63,264 bases of DNA from an uncultured Algibacter sp. Its GTDB lineage: Bacteria; Bacteroidota; Bacteroidia; Flavobacteriales; Flavobacteriaceae. The stretch spans positions 1-63,264 of the forward strand of contig CALGNX010000023.1 in the NCBI GenBank assembly GCA_937958265.1. Direction: 5' to 3'. A program made the translations under genes and the position numbers. This document shows, piece by piece, positions 35,783 through 43,763 of the stretch (positions are counted from its first letter, which is position 1; every line of letters begins with the position of its first letter). The notes beneath the pieces are model-generated. The model saw only the letters and a list, made by a program, of their open reading frames with translations. It had not been told where the DNA came from and did no database searches.

Positions 35783-35811
35783 ATTTTTGATATTAAAGCT
35801 AATTTGAGAAT

Positions 35812-36516
35812 TTATTTTTTAATAATCCATTGATACCGAAACGCCCATTTCCAGGTTATCGTAGCATTAAATTTAAGTGTTTCTGTAATCTCATGTAAAT
35901 CCTTCCTTTTAAAAGCTCTTAAAATTGAAGTTAATCCATCTTCTTTAATCATTTCGTTTGAAATAAATAAGCCTAAAAAACTGAATAAGCGGTAAGCGAT
36001 TATATTCCTATGTAAATCGTTAACCACAATACCGATATTTGCTTGCTGGTGCACAATTTTTAATAATTTATTTAATTCGACTGCTTTAAAATGATGTAAA
36101 AATAATGTGGCTAACACAACATCGTAGGTCGTGTTTTTAAAACTATATGAAAAAACATCCTCTTTTTTAAAACTAATTTCAGGATAGTTTACAGATATCT
36201 CCTTGGCATAATCCACAGCATCTTGGTTAGCATCAATACCTACTAATTGGAATTTATATCCATTTTTTCGTCCAAAATCTGCTACTAACCTTAAGATATC
36301 GCCATGGCCGCAGCCTAAATCTACAATGTGATAAACTACTGTTTTTGACTTATTTTTTAGTAATTGTTTTAAACCATTTATTGTAATACTGTTTCCGCCA
36401 AGCCATTTATTGATGCTTCCCAATTTATCTAAAGTATCGCGGAGTAGCTCACCTTCCATAGTGAAATCGTCCATGATTTCAGTTTTGGTACTTCTGTATT
36501 TTGTATTTATCTTCAA
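35812..36516 (-). CDS. SAM-dependent methyltransferase of the polyketide cluster
   Basis: 234 residues. Class I Rossmann methyltransferase: SAM motif I HIVDLGCGHGDILRL, acidic motif II LVGIDANQDAVDYAK, motif VLATLFLHHF, and motif VVNDLHRN. The C-terminal half has a helical, partly hydrophobic stretch (AYRLFSFLGLF) that could help bind a lipid. Placed between the type III PKS and the FAD monooxygenase, it probably O- or C-methylates the polyketide ring. The spacers are 29 and 22 bp, consistent with one transcript. Confidence 0.85.
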   Translation of the reverse strand: MKINTKYRSTKTEIMDDFTMEGELLRDTLDKLGSINKWLGGNSITINGLKQLLKNKSKTVVYHIVDLGCGHGDILRLVADFGRKNGYKFQLVGIDANQDAVDYAKEISVNYPEISFKKEDVFSYSFKNTTYDVVLATLFLHHFKAVELNKLLKIVHQQANIGIVVNDLHRNIIAYRLFSFLGLFISNEMIKEDGLTSILRAFKRKDLHEITETLKFNATITWKWAFRYQWIIKK

Positions 36517-36538
36517 ATTGTTTTATATAATTAATAAA

Positions 36539-37669
36539 CTATACCTCCATGGGCTTGCCATGCGTCATTTTAATAATTTTAGGCATTAAAAAAGGAAACC
36601 ATTTTAAAAGCATTAATAATTTTTGCGCTAAAAACTTTTGTCGGAATAGAAAAGCGATGGTGTGCCCCATTTTTAAACGCCGAGCAAAAGTACTTTTCCA
36701 TTGTTTTGCGTATTGTGTTTCTAACTGCTTTCGGGATTCTATTTTACCTTGAAGGTAATCCACTATGAGATTTGACGCTAATTGCGCGCTCCTAATAGCC
36801 ATACTCATACCGTTACCACACAAAGGATGAATCATGCCTGCGGTATCACCACACATAATGATGTGGTTTTCAATAGGCTGTTTAGTTTCAAACGAAATTT
36901 GACTAATCGTTAATGGTGCATCAAACTCTGGTTTCGAGTTGGCGTATAATTGTTTAAGTGCCGTATTTTTAAACACCACAGCCTTTTGAAAAGCGGCAAT
37001 ATCTTTATACGCTTTAAAGGCTTTGAAATCTGTAATATAACATAAATTTATGCTGTCGTTTTCTACTTTTGAAACACCACAATAGCCGCCATGAAAGTTA
37101 TGCAGTGCAACTTTATCTTTAGGAAATACTCCTTTAACATGAAGTTTTACAGCCAAATAAGGCGATTGCTTTTTTATAAATTTACGTTGGAATTTAACAT
37201 CTAAATTAGATCGTTTTCCAAAAGCACCAATAACTATTTTTGCTTTTAAAGCGTGTTTGGTTTTTGTTTGAATTTGAAATTCATCGTTTACAAAATCTAC
37301 ATGAACTACAGTATCTTGCAATGTTGTTACGCCATTTTTAAGCGCTAAATTAAAGAGCTGATAATCCATCTCGTAACGGCTTAAACCAAAACCACCAAGC
37401 GGCAAATTTGCTTTTATTTTTTTATTGTTATGAGTAGTTAACTCAAAACTATTAATGGCTGTTGCACCGTAATTGAAAGGAGAAAAACCTAAATAATTTA
37501 AATACGGCAATACTTCGTTAGAGATATACTCTCCACATACTTTATGTTTTGGATAGCTGTTTTTCTCAATAAGTAAAACCGACAACTTTGCTTGTGCTAG
37601 ATGTATTGCACTTGTTAAACCTGCTAAACCACCACCAATTATTATAATATCGAAAGATTGCTGCGTCAT
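36539..37669 (-). CDS. FAD-dependent monooxygenase / oxidoreductase of the polyketide cluster
   Basis: 376 residues. N-terminal dinucleotide-binding motif IIIGGGLAGLTSAIHLA, middle ARYEMDYQLFNLALKNG-type region and the second FAD motif MCGDTAGMIHPLCGNGMSMAIRSA, giving a protein of the geranylgeranyl reductase/UbiH-like class. A basic, hydrophobic C-terminus (LLMLLKWFPFLMPKIIK) could touch the membrane. In context it is likely to hydroxylate or oxidise a phenolic lipid ring. Its ATG follows directly on the stop of the yceI-type gene (TAAATG). Confidence 0.86.
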   Translation of the reverse strand: MTQQSFDIIIIGGGLAGLTSAIHLAQAKLSVLLIEKNSYPKHKVCGEYISNEVLPYLNYLGFSPFNYGATAINSFELTTHNNKKIKANLPLGGFGLSRYEMDYQLFNLALKNGVTTLQDTVVHVDFVNDEFQIQTKTKHALKAKIVIGAFGKRSNLDVKFQRKFIKKQSPYLAVKLHVKGVFPKDKVALHNFHGGYCGVSKVENDSINLCYITDFKAFKAYKDIAAFQKAVVFKNTALKQLYANSKPEFDAPLTISQISFETKQPIENHIIMCGDTAGMIHPLCGNGMSMAIRSAQLASNLIVDYLQGKIESRKQLETQYAKQWKSTFARRLKMGHTIAFLFRQKFLAQKLLMLLKWFPFLMPKIIKMTHGKPMEV

Positions 37670-38182
37670 TTATAATGTATGGTAATACACAATAGCTGTA
37701 TTTACTGTTTTACTTAGTATAAAACCGCCTCCACCAACATTAAAATCGCGTCGATTAATTTCAAAAAATGATGTGATCTTATAGCTGTTATCTACTTTAT
37801 TTATTTGTATTGGTATTGAAATTGTTTTAGTTTTTCCCTTAATGGTAAGGTTTACTTTTACTTTATAAGTATTATCTTCTTGTTTTGTAATGTCGGTACT
37901 TTTTAAGCTGATAAAGGGATGTGCTTTTACATAAAAATAATCTTCATCCAAAAGGTGCTCGTCTCTTATATCGATTCCTGTTTTAATTGATGCCGTTGTT
38001 ATTGAAGCTGATAGATTGACAAGTTCGTTATTTTTGAACTGTGGTGTTATGGAGAAGACTTCGAAATGCCCATTCACATTAACACCTAAATTACGTATTG
38101 TGAAATTTATGTTCGATTCCTTTTGCGAAAAGCCTAATAATGTACAACACAGAAAACACAAGGTTATTAAGTGATATTTCAT
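37670..38182 (-). CDS. YceI-family periplasmic lipid-binding protein, first gene of the cluster
   Basis: 170 residues with a signal peptide (about 1-19, LLGFSQ end). The rest is the YceI lipocalin-like beta barrel: INFTIRNLGVNVNGHFEVF, TASIKTGIDIRDEHLLDEDYFYVKAHPFISL and ITSFFEINRRDFNVGG. YceI proteins bind isoprenoid or long-chain lipids in the periplasm. As the first gene of a lipid-polyketide operon it may carry the product across the periplasm, with the MMPL exporter at the other end of the operon. It abuts the FAD gene. Confidence 0.88.
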   Translation of the reverse strand: MKYHLITLCFLCCTLLGFSQKESNINFTIRNLGVNVNGHFEVFSITPQFKNNELVNLSASITTASIKTGIDIRDEHLLDEDYFYVKAHPFISLKSTDITKQEDNTYKVKVNLTIKGKTKTISIPIQINKVDNSYKITSFFEINRRDFNVGGGGFILSKTVNTAIVYYHTL

Positions 38183-38248
38183 AGTGTATCGTTTTTTTAC
38201 GTCAATTTAAAACACTAATATGCGAAAAGGAAGACATTTAACGTTTTT

Positions 38249-38698
38249 CTATAAAATTTTGTTGATTTTAAAGTCTTGTTTATTGAAAGTTATTGTTTCA
38301 TTTTCCGATTTTGACATCAATAACTTACCAATAGGCGTGGAGGCTGAAATGGCGTAAAAATAGGTGTTACCAACCTTTAATTTACCAGCGCTAATAGCTA
38401 TAAAATAGTTGGTCTTTGATGTGTAAACCACACTACCTAGACATACTTTTTTAGAGACTGCCTCTGTATTTACTTTATAAAGTATTTCTTTAGTTTTTTG
38501 AATTTCTGATAATTGATTTCCTGCCTTTTCACGCTCTAACTGTAACATAGCGCGCCCTGTTTCGTGTTTATCTCCTGCACTACTTTTTGTTTCTGAAAGT
38601 AGGGATTCTTGAATTTCTTTTATGGTACTTTCAATTATTTCAAGACGATTGTTTATCGCGGTTTGGCAAGCCTCGTAAAGTTTTTGTTTAATATTCAT
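38249..38698 (-). CDS. GreA/GreB-like transcription factor
   Basis: 149 residues. An N-terminal coiled coil (about 1-75: NNRLEIIESTIKEIQES, GDKHETGRAMLQLEREKAG) and a small C-terminal domain with ISASTPIGKLLMSKSENETITF, the FKBP-like end of Gre factors, where PLGxALLGK is usual. It would bind in the RNA polymerase secondary channel. The tip acidic pair of true GreA is not obvious, so cleavage activity is uncertain. It lies 66 bp upstream of the polyketide operon on the same strand; read-through is possible. Confidence 0.75.
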   Translation of the reverse strand: MNIKQKLYEACQTAINNRLEIIESTIKEIQESLLSETKSSAGDKHETGRAMLQLEREKAGNQLSEIQKTKEILYKVNTEAVSKKVCLGSVVYTSKTNYFIAISAGKLKVGNTYFYAISASTPIGKLLMSKSENETITFNKQDFKINKIL

Positions 38699-39038
38699 TT
38701 TATAAAATATACGCGTATTTTAGTTTTACAATAATACAATACATTAATTATTACACTTCTATGTTTAAACAATTATAATGAAACATTCTTTTCATTTATT
38801 CTTATTGTAATATAACAAAACACTATTAACTGGCTAAATTTGATTTGTAGTTTAGTTTAATTCATCTTTTAAATTACAGGAAGTAAATTTTATTAGGTTT
38901 ACTTATATTGAACAAAAAAGTAAACGAAATTTTACGTTGTATGGCCTTTAGATTAAAAAGTAAAACACGTATCTGATTAAAATATTTTAGATTAGCAATC
39001 CTATTTTAAAAACATACCTCCTTAAGTAGTAAAATAAC
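38699..39038. other. Divergent intergenic region between gre-like and MFS genes
   Basis: 340 bp, very AT-rich, no gene seen on either strand. It must hold the promoters for both divergent genes, but no box matched well enough to report. Confidence 0.5.
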
Positions 39039-40304
39039 ATGGCAAAAAACGACCCTTACGCAGCATTACGCATTAAAGAATTTAATTTTTTTTTATTATT
39101 ACGCTTATTTTTGGTTTTTGGTTGGTCCATGCAATTTATTGTTATTGAGTGGCAGGTTTATAGCATTACAAAAGATCCTTGGAGCCTAGCATTAATTGGA
39201 GCTTGTGAGTTTATTCCAGCGTTCTTTATGGCACCGTTTGCAGGGCATATTGTAGATCAAAAAGAAAAAAGAAACCTTTTTGCGCTTTGTATAGGTGCAT
39301 TTTCTCTAATTAGTTTGGCTTTATTTATATTAACTACAAAAACAGTAGTTACTAGTTTGTCTACTCAATTTATTTTATATGCTATTTATGCGTTGGTTTT
39401 TTTTGGAGGTTTCTTGCGATCTTTTTTTGGTCCTATTATTTTTTCTTTAATAGCTTTAATTGTTCCCAAAAAAAGTTATGCAAATGCGGCAACTTGGAGC
39501 ACAAGCACCTGGAAAACAGCTGCAGTTTTAGGATCGCTTTTTGGTGGTTTTTTTATAAGTTGGATTGGCGTAGCCAATACCTTATGTATCGTTTTTATAT
39601 TGGTTTTAATATCATTTTTACTAACATTTTTAATAAAAAAGAAGCCTGTTTTAAACACTAAAATTGGCGAATCGGTAAAAGAAAGCTTAAAAGCAGGAAT
39701 AACGTTTGTATTTGAAAATAAAGCGATATTAGGTGCTTTAACTTTAGATATGGTTGCGGTTTTATTTGGAGGAACTGTTGCTATTTTAGTAATTTTTGCG
39801 CAAGATGTTTTGGCAGTAGGAAGCCAAGGCTTGGGTATATTAAATGCCTCTATCTCATTAGGGAGTATTATTACTATGTTTGTTACTACATACATTCCAA
39901 TAAGTAAAAATACGGGCAAAAAACTTCTTATATCAATATTTATATTTGGATTAAGTATGATCGGTTTTGGCTTGTCATCCATATTTTGGGTAAGTGTGCT
40001 TATGCTATTTATAAGTGGTGCCGCCGATGGTATTTCTATGATTATACGCCAAACTATACTACAACTAAAAACTCCCGATGATATGCGCGGTCGTGTATCG
40101 TCTGTTAACTCTATGTTTGTAGGATCTTCTAACGAGTTGGGCGCCGTTGAAAGTGGTGTTGCAGCAAAACTATTAGGCCCTGTAACAGCTGTGGTTTTTG
40201 GAGGCTGCATGACGTTAATTACGGTTCTTGTTATTGGTACTAAAAATACAGTACTGCGGGAACTAGACTTAACAACCGATATGGAAGCTAATGAGAATGC
40301 ATAA
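39039..40304 (+). CDS. MFS transporter
   Basis: 421 residues with about twelve hydrophobic segments. The conserved cytoplasmic loop HIVDQKEKRNLFAL (loop 2-3) and the mirror MRGRVSSVNSMF (loop 10-11) mark an Enterobactin-exporter-like MFS branch (EntS-type). The C-terminal half has GIGSANELGAVESG-like residues (VGSSNELGAVESG) conserved in that branch. The substrate is unknown, likely a small hydrophobic compound. Single gene, convergent with the hydrolase gene at 40340. Confidence 0.9.
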   Translation: MAKNDPYAALRIKEFNFFLLLRLFLVFGWSMQFIVIEWQVYSITKDPWSLALIGACEFIPAFFMAPFAGHIVDQKEKRNLFALCIGAFSLISLALFILTTKTVVTSLSTQFILYAIYALVFFGGFLRSFFGPIIFSLIALIVPKKSYANAATWSTSTWKTAAVLGSLFGGFFISWIGVANTLCIVFILVLISFLLTFLIKKKPVLNTKIGESVKESLKAGITFVFENKAILGALTLDMVAVLFGGTVAILVIFAQDVLAVGSQGLGILNASISLGSIITMFVTTYIPISKNTGKKLLISIFIFGLSMIGFGLSSIFWVSVLMLFISGAADGISMIIRQTILQLKTPDDMRGRVSSVNSMFVGSSNELGAVESGVAAKLLGPVTAVVFGGCMTLITVLVIGTKNTVLRELDLTTDMEANENA

Positions 40305-40339
40305 CACTAACATTTAAACGTATTGTTAATTTGAAATAA

Positions 40340-41269
40340 TTAGTCTAAAAAATCTAAAATTATTTTGCTTATTTCCTGTGGTTTTTCCTCTTGTATAAAA
40401 TGTTTAGCATCTAGTAAATGTATGTTATTTGGTAAGATTTTTAAATGCTTAATAACGGCCTCTTTTTGTGGTTCCCATTTTAAAAAAGTATCGGTTTTAC
40501 CCCAAATTACTGCAACAGGAATATCAATTTTAGATAGGGTACTTTTATAGTTAGTTAGGTTGTTACAAGTTTGCGAAAAGAAATAATACATACCTTTAGT
40601 TTTTCCTGCCTTAAGCGGCTCTTTATACCCCTCAACATCTACTTTGTTTAATGTATTTTTAGTTAAACCTGTTTTAAATAATCCCTTTAACATTAAGTTT
40701 GTGGTAATACCATTACTGTAACTCCACATGGCTGCACGTGCAAAAAAACCTTTTTTTAACTTTACGGGAGGCGCAAAACCGGAATCGTAAATAATACTAT
40801 TTAATATCACTAAATGGTTAATCCGGTTTGGTGCTATTTTAAATAACTCCCAAGTCCACAGCCCACCAGCATCATGCATAACATGGGTCCAAGATTTTAT
40901 CTTTAAATGGTTTAATAACGCTAATAAACGTTTAGCATGCTCAACTTCAGAATACACCTGGTAACCTTTTGGCGATGCGCTGGTGCCAAAACCTAACATA
41001 TCAGGAACAATAATACGGTGGTTATTTGCTAATTTATCAATCATGTCTCTATATAACCAACCCGATGTTGGCACACCGTGAAGTAGTACAATAACATCAC
41101 CTTTACCTTTGTCTATATAACGCATTGCACCATCGTGTGATGTAAACACTTCTTGTTGCCCTTTAAATTGTTTATATGTAATTTGGTTGGGATCTATATT
41201 CATAGATTTATAAGGTTTACAGGAAATAGTAAGTAGGATTACAAATAACCATAAGCTACTAGTTTTCAT
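40340..41269 (-). CDS. Alpha/beta-hydrolase lipoprotein, haloalkane dehalogenase/epoxide hydrolase type
   Basis: 309 residues. Lipoprotein signal with lipobox LTISC (Cys 17). Oxyanion region VLLHGVPTSGWLYRDM, PDMLGFGTS, and nucleophile elbow VMHDAGGLWTWEL, where Asp replaces Ser, as in haloalkane dehalogenases and epoxide hydrolases. A late DAKHFIQEEKPQEIS gives the catalytic His. The real substrate is unknown. It is likely anchored in the periplasm or outer membrane. Convergent with the MFS gene. Confidence 0.88.
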   Translation of the reverse strand: MKTSSLWLFVILLTISCKPYKSMNIDPNQITYKQFKGQQEVFTSHDGAMRYIDKGKGDVIVLLHGVPTSGWLYRDMIDKLANNHRIIVPDMLGFGTSASPKGYQVYSEVEHAKRLLALLNHLKIKSWTHVMHDAGGLWTWELFKIAPNRINHLVILNSIIYDSGFAPPVKLKKGFFARAAMWSYSNGITTNLMLKGLFKTGLTKNTLNKVDVEGYKEPLKAGKTKGMYYFFSQTCNNLTNYKSTLSKIDIPVAVIWGKTDTFLKWEPQKEAVIKHLKILPNNIHLLDAKHFIQEEKPQEISKIILDFLD

Positions 41270-41660
41270 AAATATAGTTTTAAAAATTGTTTTAATTTCC
41301 AGATTAAATCCGTTTAATATTTGGCTTATTAAGGTAATTAATAGATTCCGGTATAGCCAAGTAAGGAAAAACTATATGGCCTTATACAACTATATACCAG
41401 CACTTAAGCAACTAATATAACAAAAAAAACTAGCTAATGGGGCATTCAATGGAGTTTTCGAATTAGTGATCAAACGTAATTCACTGTGACCCGTTTTTTG
41501 TTATGAGCAATTTGTTCGTTTTTAAGTGCACGAGAGCTAGTGGAAACAAGCTAAAGCTCATATACAAGTTTTGGAAAATATTTGCTTAATAACCCTTCTT
41601 AACTCTTAATGTATTGTTTTGGAAGATAACGTTTTATTTATGTTAAGGCGTTCTATATAT
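41270..41660. other. Intergenic stretch with no supported gene
   Basis: About 390 bp upstream of the hydrolase gene. No open frame with recognisable content. It adjoins a decayed cassette site, so part may be foreign DNA that has lost coding capacity. Confidence 0.5.
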
Positions 41661-41786
41661 CGTTGATCTATATGGTTTGTTGCGTGGTTTAGCTTCCTAA
41701 GTTAGCAAAAAAATCACAGATAGAAATTCTGGAAAGACTTTGGTAAGTAGGCAACAACTAGCAATTAATTATACCTGGTGTTGTCT
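41661..41786 (-). repeat. Second attC-like site, degraded
   Basis: 126 bp align over the whole length with 2589-2715, roughly 70% by eye. The best-kept parts are TTGCGTG, AAGTTAGCAAA, GTAAGTAGGC and GCAATTAATTATAC. The central hairpin is partly lost and the outer GCCTAAC box reads AGACAAC here. It closes a broken gene on the same strand, as the first site closes the DUF4145 gene. Confidence 0.55.
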
Positions 41787-42091
41787 AATCTTGTATCATT
41801 GCCAACCATAATTGGACAATTTCTATTTATTTCACTTGCCGCTTTCATCATTGCTTTGTCGAAAGACTGAGTATTATTGAATAACATTTACACTCCAAAG
41901 AAGGAAATTCCGAATACCATAATTCCAACTATTATGGGAATAAATTTGTTCTTTCCTTTTTTAGTTTTCATTGACTTTTGTGATTCCGTATTTTTCACAT
42001 TTTCTATATGTAATACTGTCTATTTTGTTCTTTCAGTTTTAGATTGGTTTGCATTAATGGCAACACACTTCTTCTGCTTTATGCTTTCCAT
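41765..42091 (-). pseudogene. Broken cassette gene (small membrane-anchored protein)
   Basis: One continuous reading frame on the minus strand with two internal stops: MESIKQKK..., stop, then MKTKKGKNKFIPIIVGIMVFG (a basic start and one membrane helix), stop, then FNNTQSFDKAMMKAASEIN and CPIMVGNDTRLDNT, ending inside the attC-like site. The last block resembles the N-terminal part of a flavobacterial protein type that normally continues well beyond RLDN, so the 3' part is missing. Not functional. Confidence 0.6.
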
Positions 42092-42125
42092 TTTTTGTTA
42101 ATTCTAAATAAAAACTACTTTATTT

Positions 42126-42881
42126 TTATTTATATTCCTTTAGCTCCAAGGTTTCACCATTATAAACGGCATATGTGAAGTACTGTATCCAATCGCCTAA
42201 ATTAACGTATTTTGAGTTTTCGTTAAGGGTTATATCTAGGGGTAAGTGCCTGTGGCCAAACACGAAAAAATCGTGATGTTTAGTTTCTAGTTTACGTTTA
42301 CAGTATAGAGCAAGCCACTCATTTTCTTCGCCTAAGAAAGTAGCATCGTCATCACTAGAAATTAATTTATTTTTTATGGAAAAGTATTGGGCAATACGCA
42401 TACCTATGTCTGGATGCCCCCATTTAAAAACGAATTTAAAAATAGAACTTGTAAGCACCCTTTTTAAACGTTTATAACTTTTATCTCCAGGACCTAAACC
42501 ATCGCCATGACCTACAAAAAACACTTTATTATTAAAGGTAAATTCTTGGGGTTTGTGGTATACAGGAATGTTAAGTTCTTCTTGAAAGTAGCCGTTCATC
42601 CAAAGGTCGTGGTTGCCTACAAAGTAGTGAATAGGAATACCAGAATCACTTATCTCGGCAAGTTTGCCTAGTGTTCTGGTAAAACCCCTTGGTACTACGG
42701 TTTTGTACTCGAACCAAAAATCGAATAAATCGCCTAAAAGGAAAATGGCTGCAGCATCGTGTTTAATCTCATCCAGCCAGGCTACAAATTTTTTTTCGCG
42801 AGGAAAAGAGGCTTCTTTTGTTGGTGCACCTAAATGATTATCGGAAGCAAAATATATTTTTTTTCCCTTTGGAATTTGCAT
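42126..42881 (-). CDS. lpxH: UDP-2,3-diacylglucosamine diphosphatase
   Basis: 251 residues. Calcineurin-type metallophosphoesterase of lipid A synthesis, cleaving UDP-2,3-diacylglucosamine to lipid X. Metal motifs in order: FASDNHLG (D-x-H), LLGDLFDFWFEY, FVGNHDLWMNGY, FVGHGDGLGPGDK and FGHRHLP. The GDxFDxW and HGD motifs match the LpxH branch. It is the last gene after queD on the minus strand, separated by a repeat-bearing spacer. Confidence 0.9.
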   Translation of the reverse strand: MQIPKGKKIYFASDNHLGAPTKEASFPREKKFVAWLDEIKHDAAAIFLLGDLFDFWFEYKTVVPRGFTRTLGKLAEISDSGIPIHYFVGNHDLWMNGYFQEELNIPVYHKPQEFTFNNKVFFVGHGDGLGPGDKSYKRLKRVLTSSIFKFVFKWGHPDIGMRIAQYFSIKNKLISSDDDATFLGEENEWLALYCKRKLETKHHDFFVFGHRHLPLDITLNENSKYVNLGDWIQYFTYAVYNGETLELKEYK

Positions 42882-43075
42882 GCGTAAATATGGTATTTTA
42901 AATGTATTTAAACTTTTTTTGAATTTACTAAAAGATACGTTTGTTATGCGTACTTATTCCTTTTTTTTATGTTTATAACAATGCTTTTTAATTAAAAAAC
43001 AAACCTATTTTGCTCCTTTAAAACTTGACGGGGCAAGATTTTTGTTAATGTTTTTAAAATTAAGCAAAAAGGCCG

Positions 43076-43180
43076 TTGCGTTAGGGATTGAGGTATTGTT
43101 GAAGCTCTTTTTGTGTTGTTGCGCTTATGCAACACAAAAAAGCGACTACCGAAAGCCCGACCCTTGGGTAACGCCCTAAA
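43076..43180 (-). repeat. Dispersed GGGCGTTAC repeat, copy 1
   Basis: In minus-strand sense it runs from TTTAGGGCGTTACC, AAGGGTCGGGCTTTCGG, through a hairpin CTTTTTGTGTTG...CAACACAAAAAG (43106-43141), to CCCTAACGCAA. The ends are imperfect inverse copies (GGGCGTTA / TAACGC). It starts right at the queD stop codon. A longer relative lies at 56915-57070, also just after a gene and in the same relative orientation. Confidence 0.65.
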
Positions 43181-43631
43181 TATTATCGCTGGCAAACCAC
43201 TGTGCAAACGAACTATCGGTTTCTTGAAGTTTTAAGGAATGTAACTTAATGTGTTTGGGTAGTCGTTTACTTATTTTTGTTTGGAAGTCTAGAACCATCA
43301 TTTCGCTAGTGGGTTGATAATCTACTAACAACACATTGTGGCCGCGAATTTGTAACTCGTTTGCTAACTCTACATGTGGTGTGTTTTTATTAAAAACAGT
43401 GGCATGATCGAAGACGTCTACAATTTCTTCTTTTACAATTTTTTTAAGATCACTAAAATCGATAACCATTCCAAATTTTACATTTGTATGGTCTGTAATA
43501 GGGGTGCCAATTACCGTTACCGAAAGTTTATAGCTGTGACCATGCACATTTTTACATTTACCGTCGTAACCATAGAGTGCGTGGCCGGTCTCGAAGGAGA
43601 ATTGTTTGGTAATACGAATGTTGTTTCCCAT
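43176..43631 (-). CDS. queD: 6-carboxytetrahydropterin synthase
   Basis: 151 residues of the 6-pyruvoyl-tetrahydropterin synthase fold. Catalytic Cys and zinc His in KQFSFETGHALYGYDGKCKNVHGHSYKL; the VFDHATVFN and ETDSSFAQWF-type ends complete the active site. It makes 6-carboxytetrahydropterin for queuosine. The stop codon (TAG) lies inside the start of the downstream repeat, so the repeat may have replaced the original 3' end. The start codon overlaps the stop of a small upstream membrane-peptide gene (TAATG). Confidence 0.92.
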   Translation of the reverse strand: MGNNIRITKQFSFETGHALYGYDGKCKNVHGHSYKLSVTVIGTPITDHTNVKFGMVIDFSDLKKIVKEEIVDVFDHATVFNKNTPHVELANELQIRGHNVLLVDYQPTSEMMVLDFQTKISKRLPKHIKLHSLKLQETDSSFAQWFASDNI

Positions 43632-43729
43632 TATTTTAGTTTTCTTCTATTTATAAAGTAGATGACTATTAATACTAATCCTAGAATTAGAAATAATCCG
43701 TTTCCGCTTAAGAATGACATGATATCCAT
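43631..43729 (-). CDS. Very small membrane protein (32 residues) coupled to queD
   Basis: A 32-residue frame starting MDIMSFLSGNG, one strongly hydrophobic helix (about 12-26, LFLILGLVLIVIYFI) and a basic end NRRKLK. Its TAA shares one base with the queD ATG (TAATG). The clean helix plus positive tail and the translational overlap argue for a real gene. The function is unknown and there is no obvious link to queuosine synthesis. Confidence 0.6.
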   Translation of the reverse strand: MDIMSFLSGNGLFLILGLVLIVIYFINRRKLK

Positions 43730-43763
43730 AATATATTTTTTAATCTATCTTTAAAGCTCAAAG

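Noticed and set aside
28920-38182. Flexirubin / aryl polyene (dialkylresorcinol) cluster
   Set aside because: The ACP, ketosynthase, hotdog and MMPL genes resemble such clusters, but there is no tyrosine or histidine ammonia-lyase gene and no DarA/DarB-type pair, and the central gene is a true type III PKS.
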